NCBI RefSeq assembly: GCF_003201655.1
Contig: NZ_QJJU01000009.1
Span: 124,001-188,000 of the forward strand
Source: Mycolicibacterium moriokaense
Lineage (GTDB): Bacteria > Actinomycetota > Actinomycetes > Mycobacteriales > Mycobacteriaceae
Length of the DNA: 64,000 nt
Direction of reading: 5' to 3'
In this document: one piece after another, positions 8,167 to 17,273 of the stretch
Layout: every line of letters begins with the position of its first letter
Position numbering within the stretch: position 1 is the first letter of the stretch
Notes under the pieces: model-generated
What the model saw: only the letters and a program-made list of their open reading frames with translations
Database searches by the model: none
Told to the model about the DNA's origin: nothing
Translations under genes and position numbers: made by a program

Positions 8167-8853
8167 ATGATGAACAACAACAATCCCAATGCCAGCACCG
8201 CGACTCGTACCCGGCGGGTGGCCACGGCCACCGCTGCGCTGGGTGCGCTCACCGTTCTTACTGCCGCACCGGCGTGGGCACATGTGGAGGTCGAGGCCGA
8301 CCACGCCCAACCCGGCGCCGAGGCGACGCTGACCTTCGAGGTGCCCAACGAATCCGACAAAGGCGCGGCAACAACGGAACTCACCGTTACGCTGCCAAAC
8401 CTCACGTCGGTCAGCACCCAACAGATGCCTGGGTGGACCGTTCGACTCGACCGCGACACCGCCGCTGGCACCGTGAAGTCCATTACCTGGACGGCCGCAC
8501 CGTCGGCCGGGATTCCGCCCGACCAGTTCGCGCTGTTCCGCGTGGCGTTGTTGCTGCCGAAGACCGATAGCGTCAGCTTCCCCGCCACCCAGACCTACAG
8601 CGACGGAACCGTCGTGAAATGGGATGAGCCGACGCCGCCAGGAGGCGCCGAGCCCGAACACCCCTCCCCCACACTGGCCTTGGCGGGCACAGCAGCCCAC
8701 GACGAGCATGGCGCGACCACGGCGGCCGCACCTCAGCCGGACAATGCCGGGGCGGTGTCGGCTCCCGATGACACCGCACGATGGCTGGCGGGCGCAGGCA
8801 TTGCGCTCGGAGTGGTGGCAGTGGCGCTCACCGTCTGGCGACGCCGCGCCTAA
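8167..8853 (+). CDS. YcnI-family (DUF1775) copper-associated exported protein
   Basis: A 228-residue exported protein. A signal peptide (about residues 1-38) ends APAWA, so the mature protein should begin with His (AHVEVEA). In characterised YcnI proteins the N-terminal His and a nearby Trp bind Cu(II). The DUF1775 domain spans about residues 39-165, with PNESDKGA and VSTQQMPGW as typical features. A low-complexity linker is followed by a C-terminal membrane helix (WLAGAGIALGVVAVALTVW) and an RRR anchor. It probably acts on the outer face of the cytoplasmic membrane with the membrane protein upstream. The family is clear; the copper role comes from family knowledge. Confidence 0.85.
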   Translation: MMNNNNPNASTATRTRRVATATAALGALTVLTAAPAWAHVEVEADHAQPGAEATLTFEVPNESDKGAATTELTVTLPNLTSVSTQQMPGWTVRLDRDTAAGTVKSITWTAAPSAGIPPDQFALFRVALLLPKTDSVSFPATQTYSDGTVVKWDEPTPPGGAEPEHPSPTLALAGTAAHDEHGATTAAAPQPDNAGAVSAPDDTARWLAGAGIALGVVAVALTVWRRRA

Positions 8854-8863
8854 CGCGGCTCCG

Positions 8864-10006
8864 CTATTCGGAACGGACGCGGGTGAACCGGTGCAGCAGC
8901 CAGGCCAGCGGCACCGTCACCACCAACGTCACCACGAACACGATGCCGACCGAGCCGGTGTAGATCGGGTACTCGACGATCTCCACCATCACCAGTTCCA
9001 TGATGAGCAGATGGATCAGGAAGATCTCGTAGGAGATCTCGCCGAGGAACACCATGGGACGCGACGCCAGAAATCGTGCGTACAGGCCGCGATCGCCGAG
9101 GCCCAACGGCGCGACCATCAGCGAGGCGATCACGGCATAGAACGCCGCCTTGAACAGCGCCTCGCGCAGCTCGTGGGGTGAGGTGGTGGGCTCCCCTGCG
9201 ATCGGGGTGGAAGCGATGAAGTAGCACACCACCGCGAGCGGCACGCACACCATTGCGTACGCCCGCACGCCCATCTGCTGGAAGACGGCAAGGATCATCC
9301 CGCCGATGAACCAGGAGAGGTACGTCGGCAACCAGAGTCGTGCGCCGTCGGGCAGAAAATCGGTGGTGTGCACCAGGATCAGCCACGCCGGGGTGATCAA
9401 CGCGAAACCCGCGAGTCCGGTCAGCAACAGCACCGGCCGCCACTGCCGTCGGCACAGCACCACCAACAGCAGGTAAGCCAGCAGCGGCAACGCCACGTAG
9501 AACGCGACCTCGACGGCCAGGCTCCACATCTGGGTAAGTCCTTGGTGCAGATACGAATACAGGTAGTTGTCGGTGTAGATCTGTGTCAACGAGAGGTTGC
9601 GCAAAAACCCCGTCACCGTGTGCCCGGGATTCGGTCCTGCCGTGCGGAAGTGATAGAGCACATATGCCGCGATGACGGTCACCACATAGGCGGGCATGAT
9701 GCGTCGCACCCGATGCCAGGCGTAGCGGCGCACCGACGGTGACAATCCACCCGATGCGGCGGCCTTGACCCAGGGTCCGAACAACAGAAAGCCGGACAGC
9801 ACAAAGAAGATCGGCACGCCGATCTCCATCCGCGAGTACATCAGTCCGACGTAGCCGTGGGCGTAGTGGCCCGTGGTGTAGGCGGCGTGGGTAAGCACCA
9901 CCAGCAGCGCGGCGACCGCACGGATCCCGGTGAGCGACGCGACGCGCTCGGCCTTGCCGACCGATTCGAGGCCGCCTTGGGCTGCCACGTCCTTCGACAG
10001 CGTCAT
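8864..10006 (-). CDS. Membrane acyltransferase, acyltransferase-3 (OafA) family (Rv1254-like)
   Basis: A 380-residue integral membrane protein with about 10 hydrophobic helices. The N-terminus has LTGIRAVAALLVVLTHA, containing the conserved R and H of acyltransferase-3 enzymes. These acylate sugars, glycolipids or other envelope molecules using acyl-CoA or similar donors. The conserved MWSLAVEVAFY segment is also present. The start codon overlaps the deaD stop by 4 bp (ATGA), so the gene is translationally coupled to the helicase, as with Rv1253-Rv1254. The acceptor substrate is unknown. It converges on the YcnI gene with a gap of only 10 bp. Confidence 0.88.
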   Translation of the reverse strand: MTLSKDVAAQGGLESVGKAERVASLTGIRAVAALLVVLTHAAYTTGHYAHGYVGLMYSRMEIGVPIFFVLSGFLLFGPWVKAAASGGLSPSVRRYAWHRVRRIMPAYVVTVIAAYVLYHFRTAGPNPGHTVTGFLRNLSLTQIYTDNYLYSYLHQGLTQMWSLAVEVAFYVALPLLAYLLLVVLCRRQWRPVLLLTGLAGFALITPAWLILVHTTDFLPDGARLWLPTYLSWFIGGMILAVFQQMGVRAYAMVCVPLAVVCYFIASTPIAGEPTTSPHELREALFKAAFYAVIASLMVAPLGLGDRGLYARFLASRPMVFLGEISYEIFLIHLLIMELVMVEIVEYPIYTGSVGIVFVVTLVVTVPLAWLLHRFTRVRSE

Positions 10007-11694
10007 GTCGATTTGCGGTTGTTCTTCCCGGCCTTACGTGGCGGCCGGTCGGGTTGCAGATTGATCAGGATTCCCTGAATGCGGGTCCGCTCCAACGCTT
10101 TCACGGTCTCGTGAGACAGCTTGGCGGGCAACTCCACCAACGAGTGATCGGGCCGGATGGAGATGTGTCCGAAATCGCTGCGATGCAGACCACCCTCGTT
10201 CGCGATGGCGCCGACGATCGCACCCGGACTCACCTTGTGCCGCTTGCCAACCGCGATGCGGTAGGTCGCGAAGCCCTGGCCGGGTTTGTGCTTCGACCGA
10301 TCGCCGCGGTCGGGCCGGTCGGGCCGGTCGTCGCGGCGGCGCTTCTCCGGCGGCGGTTCCGACATCAGGAACTGCTCGCCGTCGCGTGCCTGCGCTGCCA
10401 GCGCAGCGGCGATGTCTACCATCGGGACGTCGTTCTCGCGCTCGTAGTCCTCGATCATTCGCCGGAACAGCTCGAAACCAGGGGCACCGAGTGCGTCGGT
10501 GATGGAGTCTCGGAACTTCTCCACACGCTGCGCATTGACGTGGTCGACGCTGGGCAGTTCCGCCTCGGTGAGTTGTTGGCGCGTCGCTTTTTCAATGGAT
10601 TTGAGCATGTGCCGCTCGCGTGGCGACACGAACAGCAGGGCCTGTCCGGATCGACCGGCGCGGCCGGTGCGGCCGATCCGGTGCACGTATGACTCTGTGT
10701 CGTGCGGAATGTCGTAGTTGAGCACGTGCGAGATGCGCTCGACGTCAAGGCCGCGGGCGGCCACATCGGTGGCAACCAAGATATCGACGCTGCCGTTCTT
10801 GAGCGAGGCGATGGTGCGCTCGCGCTGTGCCTGCGGGATATCGCCGTTGATCGCCGCTGCGGAGAAACCACGCGCACGCAGTTTCTCGGCGACCTCCTCG
10901 GTGGCCTGCTTGGTGCGGACGAACACGATCATCGCCTCGAACGCTTCGACCTCGAGGAGTCGGGTGAGCGCATCCATCTTGCGCGGTCCAGCCACCTGGA
11001 TGTAGCGCTGCGTGATGTTCTCCGCCGTGGTGGTTTTCGCCGTGACCGCCACCTCGACGGCGTCGTGCAGATACTTCTTGGTGATCTTGCGGATGGCGGG
11101 TGGCATGGTCGCGGAGAACAACGCCACCTGCTTGTACTCGGGGGTGCCGGAGAGGATGCGTTCGACGTCCTCGGCGAAACCCATCTGCAGCATCTCGTCG
11201 GCCTCGTCAAGCACCAGGTAATCGAGCCGGGACAGGTCCAGCGTCCCGCGCTCGAGGTGGTCGATCACCCGGCCCGGCGTCCCGACCACCACCTGCGCTC
11301 CGCGCCGCAGCCCGGACAGTTGCACGGTGTAGGAGGACCCGCCGTAGATCGGCAGCACCTTCACTGCAGGCAGGTGGGCGCCGTAGCGGCTGAACGCTTC
11401 GGCCACCTGCAGCGCGAGCTCCCGGGTGGGGGCGAGCACCAGAGCCTGGGTCGCCTTGTTGGCGGGGTCGATCTTGGACAGGATCGGCATCGCGAACGCG
11501 GCGGTCTTGCCGGTGCCGGTCTGGGCAAGGCCGACGACATCAGAGCCGGCCATCATCGCCGGGATGACCGCTGCCTGGATGGCCGACGGCGACTCATATC
11601 CGACGTCGGCGACGGCCTGCAGCACCGATGGGTGAATCTGCAGGTCAGCGAAGGTCAGCGCGGCGTTGGCCGAATCTGTGTCAAGGGAGGTCAT
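10003..11694 (-). CDS. deaD: DEAD-box RNA helicase DeaD/CsdA (Rv1253-like)
   Basis: A 563-residue ATP-dependent RNA helicase. Motif I AQTGTGKT is at residues 57-64, DEAD at 163-166 and SAT at 194-196, with HRIGRTGRAGR in the second RecA domain. The C-terminus carries a basic, Arg/Asp-rich linker (RRRDDRPDRPDRGDR) and a DbpA-type RNA-binding domain (YRIAVGKRHKVSPGAIVGAI). Relatives act in ribosome assembly and cold adaptation and are associated with RNA degradation in mycobacteria. A TANNNT box (TAGACT, 11704-11709, minus strand) lies 9 nt before the ATG, suggesting a very short or absent leader. It is divergent from lprE. Confidence 0.95.
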   Translation of the reverse strand: MTSLDTDSANAALTFADLQIHPSVLQAVADVGYESPSAIQAAVIPAMMAGSDVVGLAQTGTGKTAAFAMPILSKIDPANKATQALVLAPTRELALQVAEAFSRYGAHLPAVKVLPIYGGSSYTVQLSGLRRGAQVVVGTPGRVIDHLERGTLDLSRLDYLVLDEADEMLQMGFAEDVERILSGTPEYKQVALFSATMPPAIRKITKKYLHDAVEVAVTAKTTTAENITQRYIQVAGPRKMDALTRLLEVEAFEAMIVFVRTKQATEEVAEKLRARGFSAAAINGDIPQAQRERTIASLKNGSVDILVATDVAARGLDVERISHVLNYDIPHDTESYVHRIGRTGRAGRSGQALLFVSPRERHMLKSIEKATRQQLTEAELPSVDHVNAQRVEKFRDSITDALGAPGFELFRRMIEDYERENDVPMVDIAAALAAQARDGEQFLMSEPPPEKRRRDDRPDRPDRGDRSKHKPGQGFATYRIAVGKRHKVSPGAIVGAIANEGGLHRSDFGHISIRPDHSLVELPAKLSHETVKALERTRIQGILINLQPDRPPRKAGKNNRKST

Positions 11695-11760
11695 CGGGGT
11701 CTGAGTCTAATGGCTGGAAGTGCGATTCCCGGCCGCGCGCCGGTTCGACCAGCGATTGCG

Positions 11761-12336
11761 ATGACGGTACGGTCCGGATCTGTGAGATGGACGGTGGTGA
11801 TAGGCGCGGCGGTGCTTGCGGTTGCCGGTTGCGGTTCGAGCGACTCGACCGCGTCTAAGACACCGGAGCCGACGGTCTCCTCGCCTGCCCCGGCGACCGC
11901 GCGTCCGTCGTCGGCGCCCATGCCGTCGGTGGCCGCACCCACCGCGACCGCGGCGGCTGACCCGTGCGCGGTCAACCTGGCCGCCCCCGAAATCATCAAG
12001 GCAGTCTCGGAGTTGCCTCGCGACCCGCGCAGCAATCAGGCATGGAACCCCGAGCCACTGGCAGGCAATTACAACGAATGCGCTCAACTGTCGGCCGTGA
12101 TCGTCAGAGCGAACACCAACTCAGAGAACCCGAACACCCGCGCCGTGCTGTTTCACCTCGGCAAGTTCATCCCCACCGGAGTGCCGGACACCTACGGGTT
12201 CAATGGCATCGATGACTCCACCACCGGCGACACCATCGCGCTGCGCTACTCAGGCGGCATCAAGGGCCTCGACAGCGTGGTGAAGTTCCGGTGGAACGGC
12301 AACGGCGTCGAGCTGATCGGCAACACGCCCGGCTGA
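11761..12336 (+). CDS. lprE: Lipoprotein LprE (LppP/LprE family)
   Basis: A 191-residue lipoprotein. A signal peptide with lipobox AVAGC places the lipidated Cys at residue 24, followed by a Ser/Thr/Pro/Ala-rich spacer and a C-terminal LppP/LprE domain. ELPRDPRSNQAWNPEPLAGNYNECAQLS and VELIGNT are as I recall for Rv1252c. It would be anchored on the outer face of the membrane; the molecular function of this family is unknown. Start choice: ATG 11761 has no obvious ribosome site. A GTG at 11782, 8 nt after TACGGT, would give a shorter but still complete signal peptide and may be the true leaderless start. It is divergent from deaD. Confidence 0.88.
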   Translation: MTVRSGSVRWTVVIGAAVLAVAGCGSSDSTASKTPEPTVSSPAPATARPSSAPMPSVAAPTATAAADPCAVNLAAPEIIKAVSELPRDPRSNQAWNPEPLAGNYNECAQLSAVIVRANTNSENPNTRAVLFHLGKFIPTGVPDTYGFNGIDDSTTGDTIALRYSGGIKGLDSVVKFRWNGNGVELIGNTPG

Positions 12337-12373
12337 GGGGCCCGCCGAGATCGACGAAATGGCGGATTCCACT

Positions 12374-12405
12374 CGCTCTTTTGCGCCCAAACGGGAGTTT
12401 CGGCG
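12374..12405. repeat. 32-nt dispersed stem-loop repeat, copy 1
   Basis: Identical at 25 of 32 positions to 49759-49790. Read on the minus strand, the first 22 nt fold into a 9-bp stem with one mismatch and a TCCC loop. It lies in the gap between lprE and the RecB/helicase gene. Confidence 0.55.
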
Positions 12406-12431
12406 TGAGGTGAGGTGTCGGCTGGCTCACA

Positions 12432-12437
12432 TACAGT
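12432..12437 (+). promoter_or_regulatory. Leaderless-type -10 box for the RecB/helicase gene
   Basis: TACAGT (TANNNT) is separated by 6 nt from the GTG at 12444. This supports the GTG start and leaderless transcription. Confidence 0.5.
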
Positions 12438-12443
12438 GGCAGC

Positions 12444-15400
12444 GTGTTCGTCGCCGACGATCGCGTCATCTACAGCGCATCCGATCTCGCCGCCGCTGCG
12501 CGCTGCGAGTACGCGCTGCTGCGTTCGTTCGACGCGCAGCTCGGCTGGGGACCGCGGGTCGCTGTCGAGGATGAACTGCTCGCGCGGACAGCCAAACTCG
12601 GCGGCGAGCACGAGCAACGGCACCTCGACGAGCTGCGGGAGCTCGCCGATGACACGGTCGCGATCATCGGCAGGCCGAACTACACGGTCGCCGGGCTGAC
12701 CGCCGCCGCCGACCAGACCATGCGCGCCGTCGAGCGTCGCGCGCCGGTGATCTATCAGGCCGCGATGTTCGATGGCCGGTTCGTCGGCTTCGCCGACTTC
12801 CTGATATTCGACGGCGAGCGGTACCGGCTGCGCGACACGAAGCTGGCCCGGTCGGTCAAGGTCGAGGCGCTGCTGCAGCTCGCGGCCTACGCCGACACGC
12901 TCGCCGCGGCGGGTGTACCGGTCGCACCCGAAGTCGAGTTGGTGCTCGGCGACGGCGCCACCGCGACCTATCGGGTCGACGAGCTGCTCTCGGTGTACGT
13001 GCCCCGCCGCGCCGCGCTGCAGCGCCTCCTGGACGATCATCTGGCCGGCGGCACCGCGGTCACATGGGAGGACGACGAGGTGCGGGCATGCTTCCGCTGC
13101 CCGGAGTGTGAGATCCAGGTCCGCGCCACCGACGACCTGCTGCTGGTGGCGGGCATGCGGGTCAGCCAGCGCGCCCGGCTGATCGAAGCCGACATCACCA
13201 CTTTGACGGCGCTCGCGCAGCACGACGGCCCTGTACCCGAGCTGTCCGCAAGGACCATCACTTCGTTGACCAAGCAGGCACGCCTGCAGATCGCACCGCG
13301 GGTCGATGACAAGCCGCCGTTCGACGTCGCCGACCCGCAACCGCTGACCTTGCTGCCCGATCCCGACAAGGGCGACCTGTTCTTCGACTTCGAGGGCGAT
13401 CCGCTGTGGACGGCCGACGGCCGCGAGTGGGGCCTCGAGTACATGTGGGGCGTGCTCGATGCCGGCGGCGCCTTCCGTCCGCTGTGGGCCCACGACCGCG
13501 CCAGCGAGCGCCAGGCGCTTGTCGACTTCCTCGCGATGGTCCGCAAGCGTCGCAAGCGTTACCCGAAGATGCACATCTACCACTACGCCGCGTACGAGAA
13601 GACGGCGCTGCTTCGGCTTGCGGGCCGCTACGGCGTCGGCGAGGACGAGGTCGACGACCTGCTCCGAAGCGGCGTGCTCGTCGATCTATTCCCGTTGGTG
13701 CGCAAGAGTATTCGCGTCGGCGTCGAGAATTACAGCCTCAAATCCCTCGAGCCGCTTTACATGGGATCGGAGCTGCGCACGGGCGACGTCACCACTGCGG
13801 CGGAGTCGATCACCATGTACGCCCGATACTGCGAGCTGCACGCCGACGGCCTTGCTGAAGCCGCCAACGTGCTCAAGGAGATCGAGGACTACAACCGCTA
13901 CGACTGCCGCTCGACACACAAGCTGCGCGACTGGTTGATCAAGATCGCGATCGAATCGAGCGTGCCGCCGCTTGGCCCCCAGCCGGTCGCCGACGGCACC
14001 GCCATCGAGGACACCGACGACCTCGCCGGCACGTTGATGGCATTCGCAGGTGACGGCGTCGAGCAGCGCGGCCCCGAACAGACGGCCGTCGCGATGTTCG
14101 CGGCCGCGCGCGGCTACCACCGCCGCGAGGACAAGCCGTTCTGGTGGGCGCATTTCGACCGGCTGAACAATCCCGTCGACGAGTGGGGCGACACCAGCGA
14201 CGTGTTCCTTGCCGATGCGGCAGAAGTGGTCAAGGACTGGCACCTGCCATCGTCACGGGCGCGAAAGCTGCAGCGCTGGGTGAAGCTGACTGGCACGCTG
14301 GCCGCGGGCGGGCTGGACAGCAGTGTGTTCGCGCTCTACGAGCCGCCCGCACCGGCAGGCCTTGCCGACAACCCGGATCGGCGTGCTGCGGGTAACGCCG
14401 ACATCACCGGCGTCGACGACCCCAACGTGCCCGTCGAGGTCGTGATCTGCGAGCGGGAGCCGAAGGAGGGCGGGCCGTTCGCACAACTGCCGTTCGCGCT
14501 GACGCCTGGCAGACCCTTCCCGACGGGCAAGCTGCGCGACTCGATCGAGGCCGCTGCCGCGGAAGTCGGTGCAGTCCTGCCGGATCTGCCGAACAGCGCA
14601 ATCGTCGACATCCTGCTGCGGCGGTCCCCACGCACCCACAGCGGAGCACCGCTGCCGCACAACACCGAAACCGCCGCGGACATCACGGCCTCTTTGCTCG
14701 ACCTCGACGCGTCCTACCTTGCGGTGCACGGGCCGCCGGGCACAGGCAAGACCTACACGGCGGCCAGGATCATCGCGAGGCTGGTCAATGACCACCAGTG
14801 GCGGGTCGGGGTCGTCGCGCAGTCACATGCGGTGGTGGAGAACCTATTCCGCGACCTGATCGGGGCCGACGTCGACCCCGCACGGATCGGCAAGAAGGAT
14901 TCTCCGCCCGACGCGGTGTGGCAGGACGTCGACAAGGACGACTACGCCGCCTTCATCGCCACCAACGCCGGCTGCGTAATCGGCGGAACCGCATGGGATT
15001 TCGCCAACGACACCCGGGTCGACGCGCGCAGCCTCGACCTGTTGGTGATCGAGGAGGCAGGCCAGTTCTGTCTTGCCAACACCATCGCGGTGGCCCGCGC
15101 GGCCCGCAACCTGATGCTGTTGGGCGACCCGCAGCAGTTGCCACAGGTGAGCCAGGGACATCACCCAGAGCCGGTCGACGCGTCCGCGCTCGGCTGGCTG
15201 GTCGACGGCCACCGGACCCTGCCCGAGGAGCTCGGCTACTTCCTCGACCGCTCGCATCGGATGCACCCGGCGGTGTGCAAACCGGTGTCGCGGCTGTCCT
15301 ATGAGGGCCGTCTTCATTCCGAGGAGAGTCGAACCGCGGCACGCAGGCTCGACGGACATCCTCCGGGCGTGCGGGTACTGACAGTCGACCATGACGGCAA

Positions 15401-15854
15401 CTCCACAAGCAGCCCGGAAGAGGCGGCCGTGATCGTCGCGGAGACGCAGCGACTGCTCGGCGCGCCGTGGACCGACGAGGCTGGCACCCGACCGCTGGGT
15501 CCGTCCGACGTGCTGGTGGTCGCCCCGTACAACGCCCAGGTGCTGCTGCTGAAGGAGCATTTCGCCGCCGCCGGGCTGCCCGAGGTCGACGTCGGGACCG
15601 TCGACAAGTTCCAGGGCCGCCAGGCGCCGGTCGTGTTCGTGTCGATGACGGCGTCATCGATTGACGACGTTCCGCGCGGCATCTCGTTCCTGCTCAACCG
15701 GAACCGCCTCAACGTCGCGGTCAGCCGCGCCAAGTACGCCAGCATCATCGTCCGCTCGGAGGCGCTGACCGACTACCTGCCGTCCACTCCAGCAGGTCTC
15801 GTCGACCTGGGCGCGTTCTTGTCGCTGGCATCGTGTGATACACCGACGACATGA
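12444..15854 (+). CDS. TM0106-type RecB nuclease fused to SF1 helicase (Rv1251c-like)
   Basis: A 1136-residue fusion. The N-terminal third resembles RecB-family nucleases of the TM0106 type, with a Cys cluster CFRCPEC near residue 215. It is followed by an RNase-H-like segment with FFDFEGDP and later YNRYDCRST. The C-terminal half is a UPF1/Dna2-like superfamily 1 helicase: Walker A GPPGTGKT near residue 763, DEAG-type Walker B written IEEAGQF, then GDPQQLPQVSQG, TVDKFQGRQAP and NVAVSRAK. It is probably an ATP-driven nucleic-acid unwinding and cleaving enzyme in repair or RNA processing; no specific role is established to my knowledge. Size and position match Rv1251c. The stop overlaps the next start by 4 bp. 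Confidence 0.9.
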   Translation: MFVADDRVIYSASDLAAAARCEYALLRSFDAQLGWGPRVAVEDELLARTAKLGGEHEQRHLDELRELADDTVAIIGRPNYTVAGLTAAADQTMRAVERRAPVIYQAAMFDGRFVGFADFLIFDGERYRLRDTKLARSVKVEALLQLAAYADTLAAAGVPVAPEVELVLGDGATATYRVDELLSVYVPRRAALQRLLDDHLAGGTAVTWEDDEVRACFRCPECEIQVRATDDLLLVAGMRVSQRARLIEADITTLTALAQHDGPVPELSARTITSLTKQARLQIAPRVDDKPPFDVADPQPLTLLPDPDKGDLFFDFEGDPLWTADGREWGLEYMWGVLDAGGAFRPLWAHDRASERQALVDFLAMVRKRRKRYPKMHIYHYAAYEKTALLRLAGRYGVGEDEVDDLLRSGVLVDLFPLVRKSIRVGVENYSLKSLEPLYMGSELRTGDVTTAAESITMYARYCELHADGLAEAANVLKEIEDYNRYDCRSTHKLRDWLIKIAIESSVPPLGPQPVADGTAIEDTDDLAGTLMAFAGDGVEQRGPEQTAVAMFAAARGYHRREDKPFWWAHFDRLNNPVDEWGDTSDVFLADAAEVVKDWHLPSSRARKLQRWVKLTGTLAAGGLDSSVFALYEPPAPAGLADNPDRRAAGNADITGVDDPNVPVEVVICEREPKEGGPFAQLPFALTPGRPFPTGKLRDSIEAAAAEVGAVLPDLPNSAIVDILLRRSPRTHSGAPLPHNTETAADITASLLDLDASYLAVHGPPGTGKTYTAARIIARLVNDHQWRVGVVAQSHAVVENLFRDLIGADVDPARIGKKDSPPDAVWQDVDKDDYAAFIATNAGCVIGGTAWDFANDTRVDARSLDLLVIEEAGQFCLANTIAVARAARNLMLLGDPQQLPQVSQGHHPEPVDASALGWLVDGHRTLPEELGYFLDRSHRMHPAVCKPVSRLSYEGRLHSEESRTAARRLDGHPPGVRVLTVDHDGNSTSSPEEAAVIVAETQRLLGAPWTDEAGTRPLGPSDVLVVAPYNAQVLLLKEHFAAAGLPEVDVGTVDKFQGRQAPVVFVSMTASSIDDVPRGISFLLNRNRLNVAVSRAKYASIIVRSEALTDYLPSTPAGLVDLGAFLSLASCDTPTT

Positions 15855-17197
15855 GCCTGACCGACACTTTGGCCGGGATCGTGGGCGCCGCGCACGTCAT
15901 CACCGATCCCGACGTGCTCGACGGCCGCAGTGTCGACCACACCGGGCGCTACCGCGGGCACGCCAGCGCGCTTGTTCGGCCCGGATCGGCCGATGGGGTC
16001 GCCGCCGTGCTGCGCGCCTGCCGCGACGCACGCGCGTACGTGACCGTCCAGGGCGGCAGGACATCGCTTGTCGCGGGGACCGTGCCGGAACACGACGACG
16101 TGCTGCTGTCGACGGAACGGCTGCGCGACGTCGGTGAGGTCGATGTCGTCGAACGGCGGATCCATGTGGGCGCGGGCGCGACGCTGGCCGAGGTGCAGCG
16201 TGCGGCATCAACCGCCGGGTTGGTGTTCGGGGTCGACCTGGCCGCGCGTGATTCGGCGACCGTTGGCGGGATGGCGTCGACGAACGCGGGCGGGCTGCGC
16301 ACGGTTCGCTACGGGAACATGGGCGAGCAGGTCCTCGGCCTCGATGTCGCGCTGCCCGACGGGTCAGTGGTGCACCGGCACAGCCGGGTTCGCCGCGACA
16401 ACACCGGATACGACCTGGCGTCGCTGTTCATCGGTGCCGAGGGCACGCTTGGCGTCATCACCGGGTTGGATCTGCGGCTGCACCCCACCCCGGCGCATCG
16501 GGTCACCGCGATCTGCGGATTCGACGACCTCGACGCGTTGGTGGAGACCGGCCGTGCATTCCGGGATACCGACGGCATCGCGGCGTTGGAGTTGATAGAC
16601 GCACGCGCGAGCGCGCTGACCGCCGAGCATGTCGGGGTGGGGGCGCCCGTCGACGGCGCTTGGCAGCTGCTCATCGAATTGGCAAGCGACACAGACCAAA
16701 CCGAGCGGCTTGCCGACGCGCTCGAGGATGCGCGGCTGGCGGGTGAGCCGGCCGTCGGCGTCGACGTCGGCGCGCAGCAGCGGCTCTGGCAGGTCCGCGA
16801 ATCGGTCGCCGAAGTACTCGGCGTATACGGACCGCCGCTGAAATTCGATGTGTCCCTGCCGTTGTCGGCGATCGCGGGGTTCACGGCTGAATCGGCCGAG
16901 CTGGTCGCCAAGCACGCCCCCGACGCGATTCCCTTGCTGTTCGGTCACATCGGAGAAGGCAACCTGCACCTGAATGTGCTGCGCTGCGGACCCGATGCGG
17001 AGTGCGAACTGTACGCGGCGATGATGGAGTTGATCGCCCGCTGCGGTGGCAACGTCAGCTCCGAACACGGTGTGGGTACCCGCAAGCGCGACTACATATC
17101 GATGTCGCGCACCGAGGCCGATATCGCGGCAATGCGCGCGGTGAAGGCCGCCTTCGATCCGTCCGGATACCTGAATCCCGCGGTGCTTTTCGCCTAA
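15851..17197 (+). CDS. Second FAD-linked oxidase, GlcD/D-lactate dehydrogenase type
   Basis: A 448-residue flavoprotein with FAD-binding-4 and FAD-oxidase-C domains. VQGGRTSLVAGTVP forms the FAD loop near residue 59, GGMASTNAGGLRTVRYG follows, and the C-terminal FGHIGEGNLHLNVL and SSEHGVGTRK carry the residues that bind metal and substrate in this family. It probably oxidises a 2-hydroxy acid. The ATG overlaps the helicase stop codon (ATGA), so expression is coupled to a nucleic-acid enzyme of no obvious metabolic link. I do not recall this gene at this position in M. tuberculosis. It is a paralogue of the 4088-5464 protein. Confidence 0.85.
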   Translation: MSLTDTLAGIVGAAHVITDPDVLDGRSVDHTGRYRGHASALVRPGSADGVAAVLRACRDARAYVTVQGGRTSLVAGTVPEHDDVLLSTERLRDVGEVDVVERRIHVGAGATLAEVQRAASTAGLVFGVDLAARDSATVGGMASTNAGGLRTVRYGNMGEQVLGLDVALPDGSVVHRHSRVRRDNTGYDLASLFIGAEGTLGVITGLDLRLHPTPAHRVTAICGFDDLDALVETGRAFRDTDGIAALELIDARASALTAEHVGVGAPVDGAWQLLIELASDTDQTERLADALEDARLAGEPAVGVDVGAQQRLWQVRESVAEVLGVYGPPLKFDVSLPLSAIAGFTAESAELVAKHAPDAIPLLFGHIGEGNLHLNVLRCGPDAECELYAAMMELIARCGGNVSSEHGVGTRKRDYISMSRTEADIAAMRAVKAAFDPSGYLNPAVLFA

Positions 17198-17206
17198 GTT
17201 CCCTCA

Positions 17207-17265
17207 GCGAGCAGACGCAAAAGCACCGAAATTGCGGCGTGTCGGGGGTTTTTGCGTCTGTTCGC
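17207..17265. repeat. Intergenic inverted-repeat element (GGCGTGTCGG family), copy B
   Basis: GCGAGCAGACGCAAAA (17207-17222) pairs with 17250-17265 at 15 of 16 positions, the exception being a G-T pair. The loop contains AATTG-CGGCGTGTCGG, also found in the element at 42431-42493. It lies between two convergent genes, 9 nt after the stop of the upstream one, and probably serves as a terminator. Confidence 0.7.
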
Positions 17266-17273
17266 GCCAATAA

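Noticed and set aside
10702-11760. A long open frame on the + strand running into lprE from far upstream
   Set aside because: It is antisense to deaD over its whole length; only the part from about 11761 has lipoprotein features.
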